A DNA stretch of 64,000 bases from Osmia lignaria lignaria (lineage: Eukaryota; Arthropoda; Insecta; Hymenoptera; Megachilidae). Where the stretch lies: assembly GCF_051020975.1 (NCBI RefSeq), contig NW_027478161.1, forward strand, positions 25,270,001 through 25,334,000, in the 5' to 3' direction. Below the pieces are notes generated by a model. The model was not told the DNA's origin, did no database searches, and worked only from the letters and a program-made list of their open reading frames with translations. Positions 10,928 through 23,163 of the stretch are shown here, piece after piece. The number at the start of each line of letters is the position of its first letter. The stretch's first letter is position 1. Made by a program: the position numbers and the translations under genes.

Positions 10928-13900
10928 TCAGAAGCGTAGTTCTCGAGATATATCGAGATATTTAAAAGTTCCGAAGCCGCACCAACATAATAGAGATACA
11001 GAAACACCGTGGCCCCTTTCTTTGAGATAACTCTGCACTATTCCGAGCTGTAAATGCCACTTCCAGCTTAGCTGTGCAGAAGAAGAACAACAAGAAGAAG
11101 AAATATCTCGAAATATGTCCGTCAGGCCCCTTCCCTTGAGATATATCTGCAAATATCTCGGAAACGAAGCGAGCTATGGCAAAATGTTAAGAGACCTTTT
11201 TTGTAGAGAATTATGTTTCCTACAATTTATGTTCTATGATATTTTTTGATCAGAAGCGTAGTTTTCGAGATATATCGAGATATTTAAAAGTTCCGAAGCC
11301 GCACCAACATAATAGAGATACAGAAACACCGTGGCCCCTTTCTTTGAGATAACTCTGCACTATTCCGAGCTGTAAATGCCACTTCCAGCTTAGCTGTGCA
11401 GAAGAAGAACAACAAGAAGAAGAAATATCTCGAAATATGTCCGTCAGGCCCCTTCCCTTGAGATATATCTGCAAATATCTCGGAAACGAAGCGAGCTATG
11501 GCAAAATGTTAAGAGACCGTTTTTGTAGAGAATTAAGTCTCCTACTTTTTATGTTCTATGATATTTTTTGATCAGACGCGTAGTTCTCGAGATATATCAA
11601 GATATTTAAAAGTTCCGAAGCCGCACCAACATAATAGAGATACAGAAACACCGTGGCCCCTTTCTTTGAGATAACTCTGCACTATTGCGAGCTGCAAATG
11701 CCACTTCCAGCTTAGCTGTGCAGAAGAAGAACAACAAGAAGAAGAAATATCTCGAAATATGTCCGTCAGGCCCCTTCCCTTGAGATATATCTGCAAATAT
11801 CTCGGAAACGAAGCGAGCTATGGCAAAATGTTAAGAGACCTTTTTTGTCGAGAATTATGTTTCCTACAATTTATGTTCTATGATATTTTTTGATCAGAAT
11901 CGTAGTTCTCGAGATATATCGAGATATTTAAAAGTTCCGAAGCCGCACCAACATAATAGGGATACAGAAACACCGTGGCCCCTTTCTTTGAGATAACTCT
12001 GCACTAGTGCGAGCCGCAAATGCCACTTCCAGCTTAGCTGTGCAGAAGAAGAACAACAAGAAGAAGAAATATCTCGAAATATGTCCGTCAGGCCCCTTCC
12101 CTTGAGATAGATCTGCAAATATCTCGGAAACGAAGCGAGCTATGGCAGAATGTTAAGAGACGTTTTTTGTAGAGAATTATGTTTCCTACAATTTATGTTC
12201 TATGATATTTTTTGATCAGAAGCGTAGTTCTCGAGATATATCGAGATATTTAAAAGTTCCGAAGCCGCACCAACATAATAGGGATACAGAAACACCGTGG
12301 CCCCTTTCTTTGAGATAACTCTGCACTAGTGCGAGCCGCAAATGCCACTTCCAGCTTAGCTGTGCAGAAGAAGAACAACAAGAAGAAGAAATATCTCGAA
12401 ATATGTCCGTCAGGCCCCTTCCCTTGAGATATATCTGCAAATATCTTGGAAACGAAGCGAGCTATGGCAAAATGTTAAGAGACCTTTTTTGTCGAGAATT
12501 ATGTTTCCTACAATTTATGTTCTATGATATTTTTTGATCAGAAGCGTAGTTCTCGAGATATATCGAGATATTTAAAAGTTCCGAAGCCGCACCAACATAA
12601 TAGGGATACAGAAACACCGTGGCCCCTTTCTTTGAGATAACTCTGCACTAGTGCGAGCCGCAAATGCCACTTCCAGCTTAGCTGTGCAGAAGAAGAACAA
12701 CAAGAAGAAGAAATATCTCGAAATATGTCCGTCAGGCCCCTTCCCTTGAGATAAATCTGCAAATATCTCGGAAACGAAGCGAGCTATGGCAAAATGTTAA
12801 GAGACGTTTTTTGTAGAGAATTAGGTTTCCTACTTTTTATGTTCTATGATATTTTTTGATCAGATGCGTAGTTCTCGAGATATATCAAGATATTTAAAAG
12901 TTCCGAAGCCGCACCAACATAATAGAGATACAGAAACACCGTGGCCCCTTTCTTTGAGATAACTCTGCACTATTCCGAGCTGTAAATGCCACTTCCAGCT
13001 TAGCTGTGCAGAAGAAGAACAACAAGAAGAAGAAATATCTCGAAACATGTCCGTCAGGCCCCTTCCCTTGAGATATATCTGCAAATATCTCGGAAACGAA
13101 GCGAGCTATGGCAAAATGTTAAGAGACCTTTTTTGTAGAGAATTATGTTTCCTACAATTTATGTTCTATGATATTTTTTGATCAGAAGCGTAGTTTTCGA
13201 GATATATCGAGATATTTAAAAGTTCCGAAGCCGCACCAACATAATAGAGATACAGAAACACCGTGGCCCCTTTCTTTGAGATAACTCTGCACTATTCCGA
13301 GCTGTAAATGCCACTTCCAGCTTAGCTGTGCAGAAGAAGAACAACAAGAAGAAGAAATATCTCGAAATATGTCCGTCAGGCCCCTTCCCTTGAGATATAT
13401 CTGCAAATATCTCGGAAACGAAGCGAGCTATGGCAAAATGTTAAGAGACCGTTTTTGTAGAGAATTAAGTCTCCTACTTTTTATGTTCTATGATATTTTT
13501 TGATCAGACGCGTAGTTCTCGAGATATATCAAGATATTTAAAAGTTCCGAAGCCGCACCAACATAATAGAGATACAGAAACACCGTGGCCCCTTTCTTTG
13601 AGATAACTCTGCACTATTGCGAGCTGCAAATGCCACTTCCAGCTTAGCTGTGCAGAAGAAGAACAACAAGAAGAAGAAATATCTCGAAATATGTCCGTCA
13701 GGCCCCTTCCCTTGAGATATATCTGCAAATATCTCGGAAACGAAGCGAGCTATGGCAAAATGTTAAGAGACCGTTTTTGTAGAGAATTAAGTTTCCTACT
13801 TTTTATGTTCTATGATATTTTTTGATCAGACGCGTAGTTCTCGAGATATATCAAGATATTTAAAAGTTCCGAAGCCGCACCAACATAATAGAGATACAGA

Positions 13901-14147
13901 AACACCGTGGCCCCTTTCTTTGAGATAACTCTGCACTATTGCGAGCTGCAAATGCCACTTCCAGCTTAGCTGTGCAGAAGAAGAACAACAAGAAGAAGAA
14001 ATATCTCGAAATATGTCCGTCAGGCCCCTTCCCTTGTGATATATCTGCAAATATCTCGGAAACGAAGCGAGCTATGGCAAAATGTTAAGAGACCTTTTTT
14101 GTAGAGAATTATGTTTCCTACAATTTATGTTCTATGATATTTTTTGA

Positions 14148-17045
14148 TCAGAAGCGTAGTTTTCGAGATATATCGAGATATTTAAAAGTTCCGAAGCCGC
14201 ACCAACATAATAGAGATACAGAAACACCGTGGCCCCTTTCTTTGAGATAACTGTGCACTAGTGCGAGCCGCAAATGCCACTTCCAGCTTAGCTGTGCAGA
14301 AGAAGAACAACAAGAAGAAGAAATATCTCGAAATATGTCCGTCAGGCCCCTTCCCTTGAGTTAAATCTGCAAATATCTCGGAAACGAAGCGAGCTATGGC
14401 AGAATGTTAAGAGACGTTTTTTGTAGAGAATTATGTTTCCTACAATTTATGTTCTATGATATTTTTTGATCAGAAGCGTAGTTCTCGAGATATATCGAGA
14501 TATTTAAAAGTTCCGAAGCCGCACCAACATAATAGGGATACAGAAACACCGTGGCCCCTTTCTTTGAGATAACTCTGCACTAGTGCGAGCCGCAAATGCC
14601 ACTTCCAGCTTAGCTGTGCAGAAGAAGAACAACAAGAAGAAGAAATATCTCGAAATATGTCCGTCAGGCCCCTTCCCTTGAGATATATCTGCAAATATCT
14701 CGGAAACGAAGCGAGCTATGGCAAAATGTTAAGAGACCTTTTTTGTCGAGAATTATGTTTCCTACAATTTATGTTCTATGATATTTTTTGATCAGAATCG
14801 TAGTTCTCGAGATATATCGAGATATTTAAAAGTTCCGAAGCCGCACCAACATAATAGGGATACAGAAACACCGTGGCCCCTTTCTTTGAGATAACTCTGC
14901 ACTAGTGCGAGCCGCAAATGCCACTTCCAGCTTAGCTGTGCAGAAGAAGAACAACAAGAAGAAGAAATATCTCGAAATATGTCCGTCAGGCCCCTTCCCT
15001 TGAGATAAATCTGCAAATATCTCGGAAACGAAGCGAGCTATGGCAAAATGTTAAGAGACGTTTTTTGTAGAGAATTACGTTTCCTACTTTTTATGTTCTA
15101 TGATATTTTTTGATCAGATGCGTAGTTCTCGAGATATATCAAGATATTTAAAAGTTCCGAAGCCGCACCAACATAATAGAGATACAGAAACACCGTGGCC
15201 CCTTTCTTTGAGATAACTCTGCACTATTCCGAGCTGTAAATGCCACTTCCAGCTTAGCTGTGCAGAAGAAGAACAACAAGAAGAAGAAATATCTCGAAAT
15301 ATGTCCGTCAGGCCCCTTCCCTTGAGATATATCTGCAAATATCTCGGAAACGAAGCGAGCTATGGCAAAATGTTAAGAGACCTTTTTTGTAGAGAATTAT
15401 GTTTCCTACAATTTATGTTCTATGATATTTTTTGATCAGAAGCGTAGTTTTCGAGATATATCGAGATATTTAAAAGTTCCGAAGCCGCACCAACATAATA
15501 GAGATACAGAAACACCGTGGCCCCTTTCTTTGAGATAACTCTGCACTATTCCGAGCTGTAAATGCCACTTCCAGCTTAGCTGTGCAGAAGAAGAACAACA
15601 AGAAGAAGAAATATCTCGAAATATGTCCGTCAGGCCCCTTCCCTTGAGATATATCTGCAAATATCTCGGAAACGAAGCGAGCTATGGCAAAATGTTAAGA
15701 GACCGTTTTTGTAGAGAATTAAGTCTCCTACTTTTTATGTTCTATGATATTTTTTGATCAGACGCGTAGTTCTCGAGATATATCAAGATATTTAAAAGTT
15801 CCGAAGCCGCACCAACATAATAGAGATACAGAAACACCGTGGCCCCTTTCGTTGAGATAACTCTGCACTATTGCGAGCTGCAAATGCCACTTCCAGCTTA
15901 GCTGTGCAGAAGAAGAACAACAAGAAGAAGAAATATCTCGAAATATGTCCGTCAGGCCCCTTCCCTTGAGATATATCTGCAAATATCTCGGAAACGAAGC
16001 GAGCTATGGCAAAATGTTAAGAGACCGTTTTTGTAGAGAATTAAGTTTCCTACTTTTTATGTTCTATGATATTTTTTGATCAGACGCGTAGTTCTCGAGA
16101 TATATCAAGATATTTAAAAGTTCCGAAGCCGCACCAACATAATAGAGATACAGAAACACCGTGGCCCCTTTCTTTGAGATAACTCTGCACTATTGCGAGC
16201 TGCAAATGCCACTTCCAGCTTAGCTGTGCAGAAGAAGAACAACAAGAAGAAGAAATATCTCGAAATATGTCCGTCAGGCCCCTTCCCTTGAGATATATCT
16301 GCAAATATCTCGGAAACGAAGCGAGCTATGGCAAAATGTTAAGAGACCGTTTTTGTAGAGAATTAAGTTTCCTACTTTTTATGTTCTATGATATTTTTTG
16401 ATCAGACGCGTAGTTCTCGAGATATATCAAGATATTTAAAAGTTCCGAAGCCGCACCAACATAATAGAGATACAGAAACACCGTGGCCCCTTTCTTTGAG
16501 ATAACTCTGCACTATTGCGAGCTGCAAATGCCACTTCCAGCTTAGCTGTGCAGAAGAAGAACAACAAGAAGAAGAAATATCTCGAAATATGTCCGTCAGG
16601 CCCCTTCCCTTGTGATATATCTGCAAATATCTCGGAAACGAAGCGAGCTATGGCAAAATGTTGAGAGACCTTTTTTGTCGAGAATTATGTTTCCTACAAT
16701 TTATGTTCTATGATATTTTTTGATCAGATGCGTAGTTCTCGAGATATATCAAGATATTTAAAAGTTCCGAAGCCGCACCAACTTAATAGAGATACAGAAA
16801 CACCGTGGCCCCTTTCTTTGAGATAACTCTGCACTATTCCGAGCTGTAAATGCCACTTCCAGCTTAGCTGTGCAGAAGAAGAACAACAAGAAGAAGAAAT
16901 ATCTCGAAATATGTCCGTCAGGCCCCTTCCCTTGAGATATATCTGCAAATATCTCGGAAACGAAGCGAGCTATGGCAAAATGTTAAGAGACCTTTTTTGT
17001 AGAGAATTATGTTTCCTACAATTTATGTTCTATGATATTTTTTGA
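14148..17045. repeat. 9-mer higher-order repeat, copy 1 (2898 bp)
   Basis: Unit order is B, A, A, C, F, E, E, H, C. The next copy begins at 17046 with B, A, A, C, F. Shared marks include TCAGAATCG at 14792/17690 and AATTACGTTTCC near 15075/17973, both 2898 bp apart. The block also contains the H-C pair shared with 9962-10605. The B unit at 14148 has a private GAGTTAAATC. Confidence 0.8.
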
Positions 17046-18450
17046 TCAGAAGCGTAGTTTTCGAGATATATCGAGATATTTAAAAGTTCCGAAGCCGCAC
17101 CAACATAATAGAGATACAGAAACACCGTGGCCCCTTTCTTTGAGATAACTGTGCACTAGTGCGAGCCGCAAATGCCACTTCCAGCTTAGCTGTGCAGAAG
17201 AAGAACAACAAGAAGAAGAAATATCTCGAAATATGTCCGTCAGGCCCCTTCCCTTGAGATAAATCTGCAAATATCTCGGAAACGAAGCGAGCTATGGCAG
17301 AATGTTAAGAGACGTTTTTTGTAGAGAACTATGTTTCCTACAATTTATGTTCTATGATATTTTTTGATCAGAAGCGTAGTTCTCGAGATATATCGAGATA
17401 TTTAAAAGTTCCGAAGCCGCACCAACATAATAGGGATACAGAAACACCGTGGCCCCTTTCTTTGAGATAACTCTGCACTAGTGCGAGCCGCAAATGCCAC
17501 TTCCAGCTTAGCTGTGCAGAAGAAGAACAACAAGAAGAAGAAATATCTCGAAATATGTCCGTCAGGCCCCTTCCCTTGAGATATATCTGCAAATATCTCG
17601 GAAACGAAGCGAGCTATGGCAAAATGTTAAGAGACCTTTTTTGTCGAGAATTATGTTTCCTACAATTTATGTTCTATGATATTTTTTGATCAGAATCGTA
17701 GTTCTCGAGATATATCGAGATATTTAAAAGTTCCGAAGCCGCACCAACATAATAGGGATACAGAAACACCGTGGCCCCTTTCTTTGAGATAACTCTGCAC
17801 TAGTGCGAGCCGCAAATGCCACTTCCAGCTTAGCTGTGCAGAAGAAGAACAACAAGAAGAAGAAATATCTCGAAATATGTCCGTCAGGCCCCTTCCCTTG
17901 AGATAAATCTGCAAATATCTCGGAAACGAAGCGAGCTATGGCAAAATGTTAAGAGACGTTTTTTGTAGAGAATTACGTTTCCTACTTTTTATGTTCTATG
18001 ATATTTTTTGATCAGATGCGTAGTTCTCGAGATATATCAAGATATTTAAAAGTTCCGAAGCCGCACCAACATAATAGAGATACAGAAACACCGTGGCCCC
18101 TTTCTTTGAGATAACTCTGCACTATTCCGAGCTGTAAATGCCACTTCCAGCTTAGCTGTGCAGAAGAAGAACAACAAGAAGAAGAAATATCTCGAAATAT
18201 GTCCGTCAGGCCCCTTCCCTTGAGATATATCTGCAAATATCTCGGAAACGAAGCGAGCTATGGCAAAATGTTAAGAGACCTTTTTTGTAGAGAATTATGT
18301 TTCCTACAATTTATGTTCTATGATATTTTTTGATCAGAAGCGTAGTTTTCGAGATATATCGAGATATTTAAAAGTTCCGAAGCCGCACCAACATAATAGA
18401 GATACAGAAACACCGTGGCCCCTTTCTTTGAGATAACTCTGCACTATTCC
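17046..18450. repeat. 9-mer higher-order repeat, truncated copy 2
   Basis: B (17046), A (17368), A (17690), C (18012) and the left part of F (18334) repeat the order and private marks of 14148-15600. Copy 2 stops inside the F unit: its right part switches to the GAGATAAATC and GACGTTTTTTG...TTACG end typical of the preceding A unit, so the HOR was interrupted by a crossover. Confidence 0.75.
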
Positions 18451-18655
18451 GAGCTGTAAATGCCACTTCCAGCTTAGCTGTGCAGAAGAAGAACAACAAG
18501 AAGAAGAAATATCTCGAAATATGTCCGTCAGGCCCCTTCCCTTGAGATAAATCTGCAAATATCTCGGAAACGAAGCGAGCTATGGCAAAATGTTAAGAGA
18601 CGTTTTTTGTAGAGAATTACGTTTCCTACTTTTTATGTTCTATGATATTTTTTGA
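18012..18655. repeat. 2-mer C-F duplication, copy 1
   Basis: C (18012) and F (18334) are followed by another C (18656) and F (18978), offset 644 bp. The AATTACGTTTCC mark that precedes the first C (near 17973) reappears at the end of the first F (near 18617), which identifies the F at 18334 as a chimera with an A-type right end. Confidence 0.75.
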
Positions 18656-19299
18656 TCAGATGCGTAGTTCTCGAGATATATCAAGATATTTAAAAGTTCC
18701 GAAGCCGCACCAACATAATAGAGATACAGAAACACCGTGGCCCCTTTCTTTGAGATAACTCTGCACTATTCCGAGCTGTAAATGCCACTTCCAGCTTAGC
18801 TGTGCAGAAGAAGAACAACAAGAAGAAGAAATATCTCGAAATATGTCCGTCAGGCCCCTTCCCTTGAGATATATCTGCAAATATCTCGGAAACGAAGCGA
18901 GCTATGGCAAAATGTTAAGAGACCTTTTTTGTAGAGAATTATGTTTCCTACAATTTATGTTCTATGATATTTTTTGATCAGAAGCGTAGTTTTCGAGATA
19001 TATCGAGATATTTAAAAGTTCCGAAGCCGCACCAACATAATAGAGATACAGAAACACCGTGGCCCCTTTCTTTGAGATAACTCTGCACTATTCCGAGCTG
19101 TAAATGCCACTTCCAGCTTAGCTGTGCAGAAGAAGAACAACAAGAAGAAGAAATATCTCGAAATATGTCCGTCAGGCCCCTTCCCTTGAGATATATCTGC
19201 AAATATCTCGGAAACGAAGCGAGCTATGGCAAAATGTTAAGAGACCGTTTTTGTAGAGAATTAAGTCTCCTACTTTTTATGTTCTATGATATTTTTTGA
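18656..19299. repeat. 2-mer C-F duplication, copy 2
   Basis: C (18656) and F (18978). Unlike the first F, this one ends in the standard CCGTTTTTG...TTAAGTCTCC and is followed by E, the order seen at 13182-13825 and 15436-16079. It looks like the original arrangement from which the first copy was derived. Confidence 0.73.
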
Positions 19300-19621
19300 T
19301 CAGACGCGTAGTTCTCGAGATATATCAAGATATTTAAAAGTTCCGAAGCCGCACCAACATAATAGAGATACAGAAACACCGTGGCCCCTTTCTTTGAGAT
19401 AACTCTGCACTATTGCGAGCTGCAAATGCCACTTCCAGCTTAGCTGTGCAGAAGAAGAACAACAAGAAGAAGAAATATCTCGAAATATGTCCGTCAGGCC
19501 CCTTCCCTTGAGATATATCTGCAAATATCTCGGAAACGAAGCGAGCTATGGCAAAATGTTAAGAGACCGTTTTTGTAGAGAATTAAGTTTCCTACTTTTT
19601 ATGTTCTATGATATTTTTTGA

Positions 19622-22600
19622 TCAGACGCGTAGTTCTCGAGATATATCAAGATATTTAAAAGTTCCGAAGCCGCACCAACATAATAGAGATACAGAAACA
19701 CCGTGGCCCCTTTCTTTGAGATAACTCTGCACTATTGCGAGCTGCAAATGCCACTTCCAGCTTAGCTGCGCAGAAGAAGAACAACAAGAAGAAGAAATAT
19801 CTCGAAATATGTCCGTCAGGCCCCTTCCCTTGTGATATATCTGCAAATATCTCGGAAACGAAGCGAGCTATTGCAAAATGTTGAGAGACCTTTTTTGTCG
19901 AGAATTATGTTTCCTACAATTTATGTTCTATGATATTTTTTGATCAGAAGCGTAGTTCTCGAGATATATCGAGATATTTAAAAGTTTCGAAGCCGCACCA
20001 ACATAATAGGGATACAGAAACACCGTGGCCCCTTTCTTTGAGATAACTCTGCACTAGTGCGAGCCGCAAATGCCACTTCCAGCTTAGCTGTGCAGAAGAA
20101 GAACAACAAGAAGAAGAAATATCTCGAAATATATCCGTCAGGCCCCTTCCCTTGAGATAAATCTGCAAATATCTCGGAAACGAAGCGAGCTATGGCAAAA
20201 TGTTAAGAGACGTTTTTTGTAGAGAATTAAGTTTCCTACTTTTTATGTTCTATGATATTTTTTGATCAGATGCGTAGTTCTCGAGATATATCGAGATATT
20301 TAAAAGTTCCGAAGCCGCACCAACATAATAGGGATACAGAAACACCGTGGCCCCTTTCTTTGAGATAACTCTGCACTAGTGCGAGCCGCAAATGCCACTT
20401 CCAGCTTAGCTGTGCAGAAGAAGAACAACAAGAAGAAGAAATATCTCGAAATATGTCCGTCAGGCCCCTTCCCTTGAGATATATCTGCAAATATCTCGGA
20501 AACGAAGCGAGCTATGGCAAAATGTTAAGAGACCTTTTTTGTCGAGAATTAAGTTTCCTACTTTTTATGTTCTATGATATTTTTTGATCAGATGCGTAGT
20601 TCTCGAGATATATCAAGATATTTAAAAGTTCCGAAGCCGCACCAACATAATAGAGATACAGAAACACCGTGGCCCCTTTCTTTGAGATAACTCTGCACTA
20701 TTCCGAGCTGTAAATGCCACTTCCAGCTTAGCTGTGCAGAAGAAGAACAACAAGAAGAAGAAATATCTCGAAATATGTCCGTCAGGCCCCTTCCCTTGAG
20801 ATATATCTGCAAATATCTCGGAAACGAAGCGAGCTACGGCAAAATGTTAAGAGACCTTTTTTGTAGAGAATTATGTTTCCTACAATTTATGTTCTATGAT
20901 ATTTTTTGATCAGAAGCGTAGTTTTCGAGATATATCGAGATATTTAAAAGTTCCGAAGCCGCACCAACATAATAGAGATACAGAAACACCATGGCCCCTT
21001 TCTTTGAGATAACTGTGCACTAGTGCGAGCCGCAAATGCCACTTCCAGCTTAGCTGTGCAGAAGAAGAACAACAAGAAGAAGAAATATCTCGAAATATGT
21101 CCGTCAGGCCCCTTCCCTTGAGATATATCTGCAAATATCTCGGAAACGAAGCGAGCTATGGCAAAATGTTAAGAGACCGTTTTTGTAGAGAATTAAGTTT
21201 CCTACTTTTTATGTTCTATGATATTTTTTGATCAGACGCGTAGTTCTCGAGATATATCAAGATATTTAAAAGTTTCGAAGCCGCACCAACATAATAGAGA
21301 TACAGAAACACCGTGGCCCCTTTCTTTGAGATAACTCTGCACTATTGCGAGCTGCAAATGCCACTTCCAGCTTAGCTGTGCAGAAGAAGAACAACAAGAA
21401 GAAGAAATATCTCGAAATATGTCCGTCAGGCCCCTTCCGTTGAGATATATCTGCAAATATCTCGGAAACGAAGCGAGCTATGGCAAAATGTTAAGAGACC
21501 TTTTTTGTCGAGAATTATGTTTCCTACAATTTATGTTCTATGAGATTTTTTGATCAGAAGCGTAGTTTTCGAGATATATCGAGATATTTAAAAGTTCCGA
21601 AGCCGCACCAACATAATAGAGATACAGAAACACCGTGGCCCCTTTCTTTGAGATAACTGTGCACTAGTGCGAGCCGCAAATGCCACTTCCAGCTTAGCTG
21701 TGCAGAAGAAGAACAACAAGAAGAAGAAATATCTCGAAATATGCCCGTCAGGCCCCTTCCCTTGAGATATATCTGCAAATATCTCGGAAACGAAGCGAGC
21801 TATGGCAAAATGTTAAGAGACCGTTTTTGTAGAGAATTAAGTTTCCTACTTTTTATGTTCTATGATATTTTTTGATCAGACGCGTAGTTCTCGAGATATA
21901 TCAAGATATTTAAAAGTTCCGAAGCCGCACCAACATAATAGAGATACAGAAACACCGTGGCCCCTTTCTTTGAGATAACTCTGCACTATTGCGAGCTGCA
22001 AATGCCACTTCCAGCTTAGCTGTGCAGAAGAAGAACAACAAGAAGAAGAAATATCTCGAAATATGTCCATCAGGCCCCTTCCCTTGAGATATATCTGCAA
22101 ATATCTCGGAAAGGAAGCGAGCTATGGCAAAATGTTAAGAGACCTTTTTTGTCGAGAATTATGTTTCCTACAATTTATGTTCTATGATATTTTTTGATCA
22201 GATGCGTAGTTCTCGAGATATATCAAGATATTTAAAAGTTCCGAAGCCGCACCAACATAATAGAGATACAGAAACACCGTGGCCCCTTTCTTTGAGATAA
22301 CTCTGCACTATTCCGAGCTGTAAATGCCACTTCCAGCTTAGCTGTGCAGAAGAAGAACAACAAGAAGAAGAAATATCTCGAAATATGTCCGTCAGGCCCC
22401 TTCCCTTGAGATATATCTGCAAATATCTCGGAAACGAAGCGAGCTATGGCAAAATGTTAAGAGACCTTTTTTGTAGAGAATTATGTTTCCTACAATTTAT
22501 GTTCTATGATATTTTTTGATCAGAAGCGTAGTTTTCGAGATATATCGAGATATTTAAAAGTTCCGGAGCCGCACCAACATAATAGAGATACAGAAACACC

Positions 22601-23163
22601 GTGGCCCCTTTCTTTGAGATAACTGTGCACTAGTGCGAGCCGCAAATGCCACTTCCAGCTTAGCTGTGCAGAAGAAGAACAACAAGAAGAAGAAATATCT
22701 CGAAATATGTCCGTCAGGCCCCTTCCCTTGTGATATATCTGCAAATATCTCGGAAACGAAGCGAGCTATGGCAAAATGTTAAGAGACCGTTTTTGTAGAG
22801 AATTAAGTCTCCTACTTTTTATGTTCTATGATATTTTTTGATCAGACGCGTAGTTCTCGAGATATATCAAGATATTTAAAAGTTCCGAAGCCGCACCAAC
22901 ATAATAGAGATACAGAAACACCGTGGCCCCTTTCTTTGAGATAACTCTGCACTATTGCGAGCTGCAAATGCCACTTCCAGCTTAGCTGTGCAGAAGAAGA
23001 ACAACAAGAAGAAGAAATATCTCGAAATATGTCCGTCAGGCCCCTTCCCTTGAGATATATCTGCAAATATCTCGGAAACGAAGCGAGCTATGGCAAAATG
23101 TTAAGAGACCGTTTTTGTAGAGAATTAAGTTTCCTACTTTTTATGTTCTATGATATTTTTTGA
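19622..23163. repeat. 11-mer higher-order repeat, copy 1 (3542 bp)
   Basis: Unit order: H, A, A-like with GATGCG, C, B, E, B, E, C, B, E. Private marks repeat exactly 3542 bp later: GCTATTGCAAAATG near 19870, AGTTTCGAAGCC near 19984, GAGCTACGGC near 20833, ACACCATGGCC at 20989, TCCGTTGAGATA in the sixth unit, TCTATGAGATT at its end, ATGCCCGTC in the seventh, GTCCATCAGG in the eighth, and TTCCGGAGCC near 22563. The phase is arbitrary; similarity actually begins inside the unit at 18978. Confidence 0.9.

Larger units (their letters stand above)
304..19621. repeat. Left mosaic domain, 60 units of classes A-H
   Basis: Classes follow one another without one dominant period. Unit starts and classes run: 304 A, 626 B, 948 B/E chimera, 1270 F, 1592 D, 1914 E-like, 2236 D, 2558 C, 2879 B, 3201 E, 3523 D, 3845 G, 4167 D, 4489 C, 4811 B, 5133 A-like, 5455 C, 5777 B, 6099 chimera, 6421 H, 6743 A, 7065 C, 7387 B, 7709 A, 8031 E, 8353 D, 8675 C, 8996 B, 9318 E, 9640 E-like, 9962 H, 10284 C, 10606 B, 10928 chimera, 11250 F, 11572 E, three A, 12860 C, 13182 F, 13504 E, 13826 H, 14148 B, two A, 15114 C, 15436 F, two E, 16402 H, 16724 C, 17046 B, two A, 18012 C, 18334 F, 18656 C, 18978 F, 19300 E. 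A recurring theme is C followed by B or F, then E/H, then A. Confidence 0.85.
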
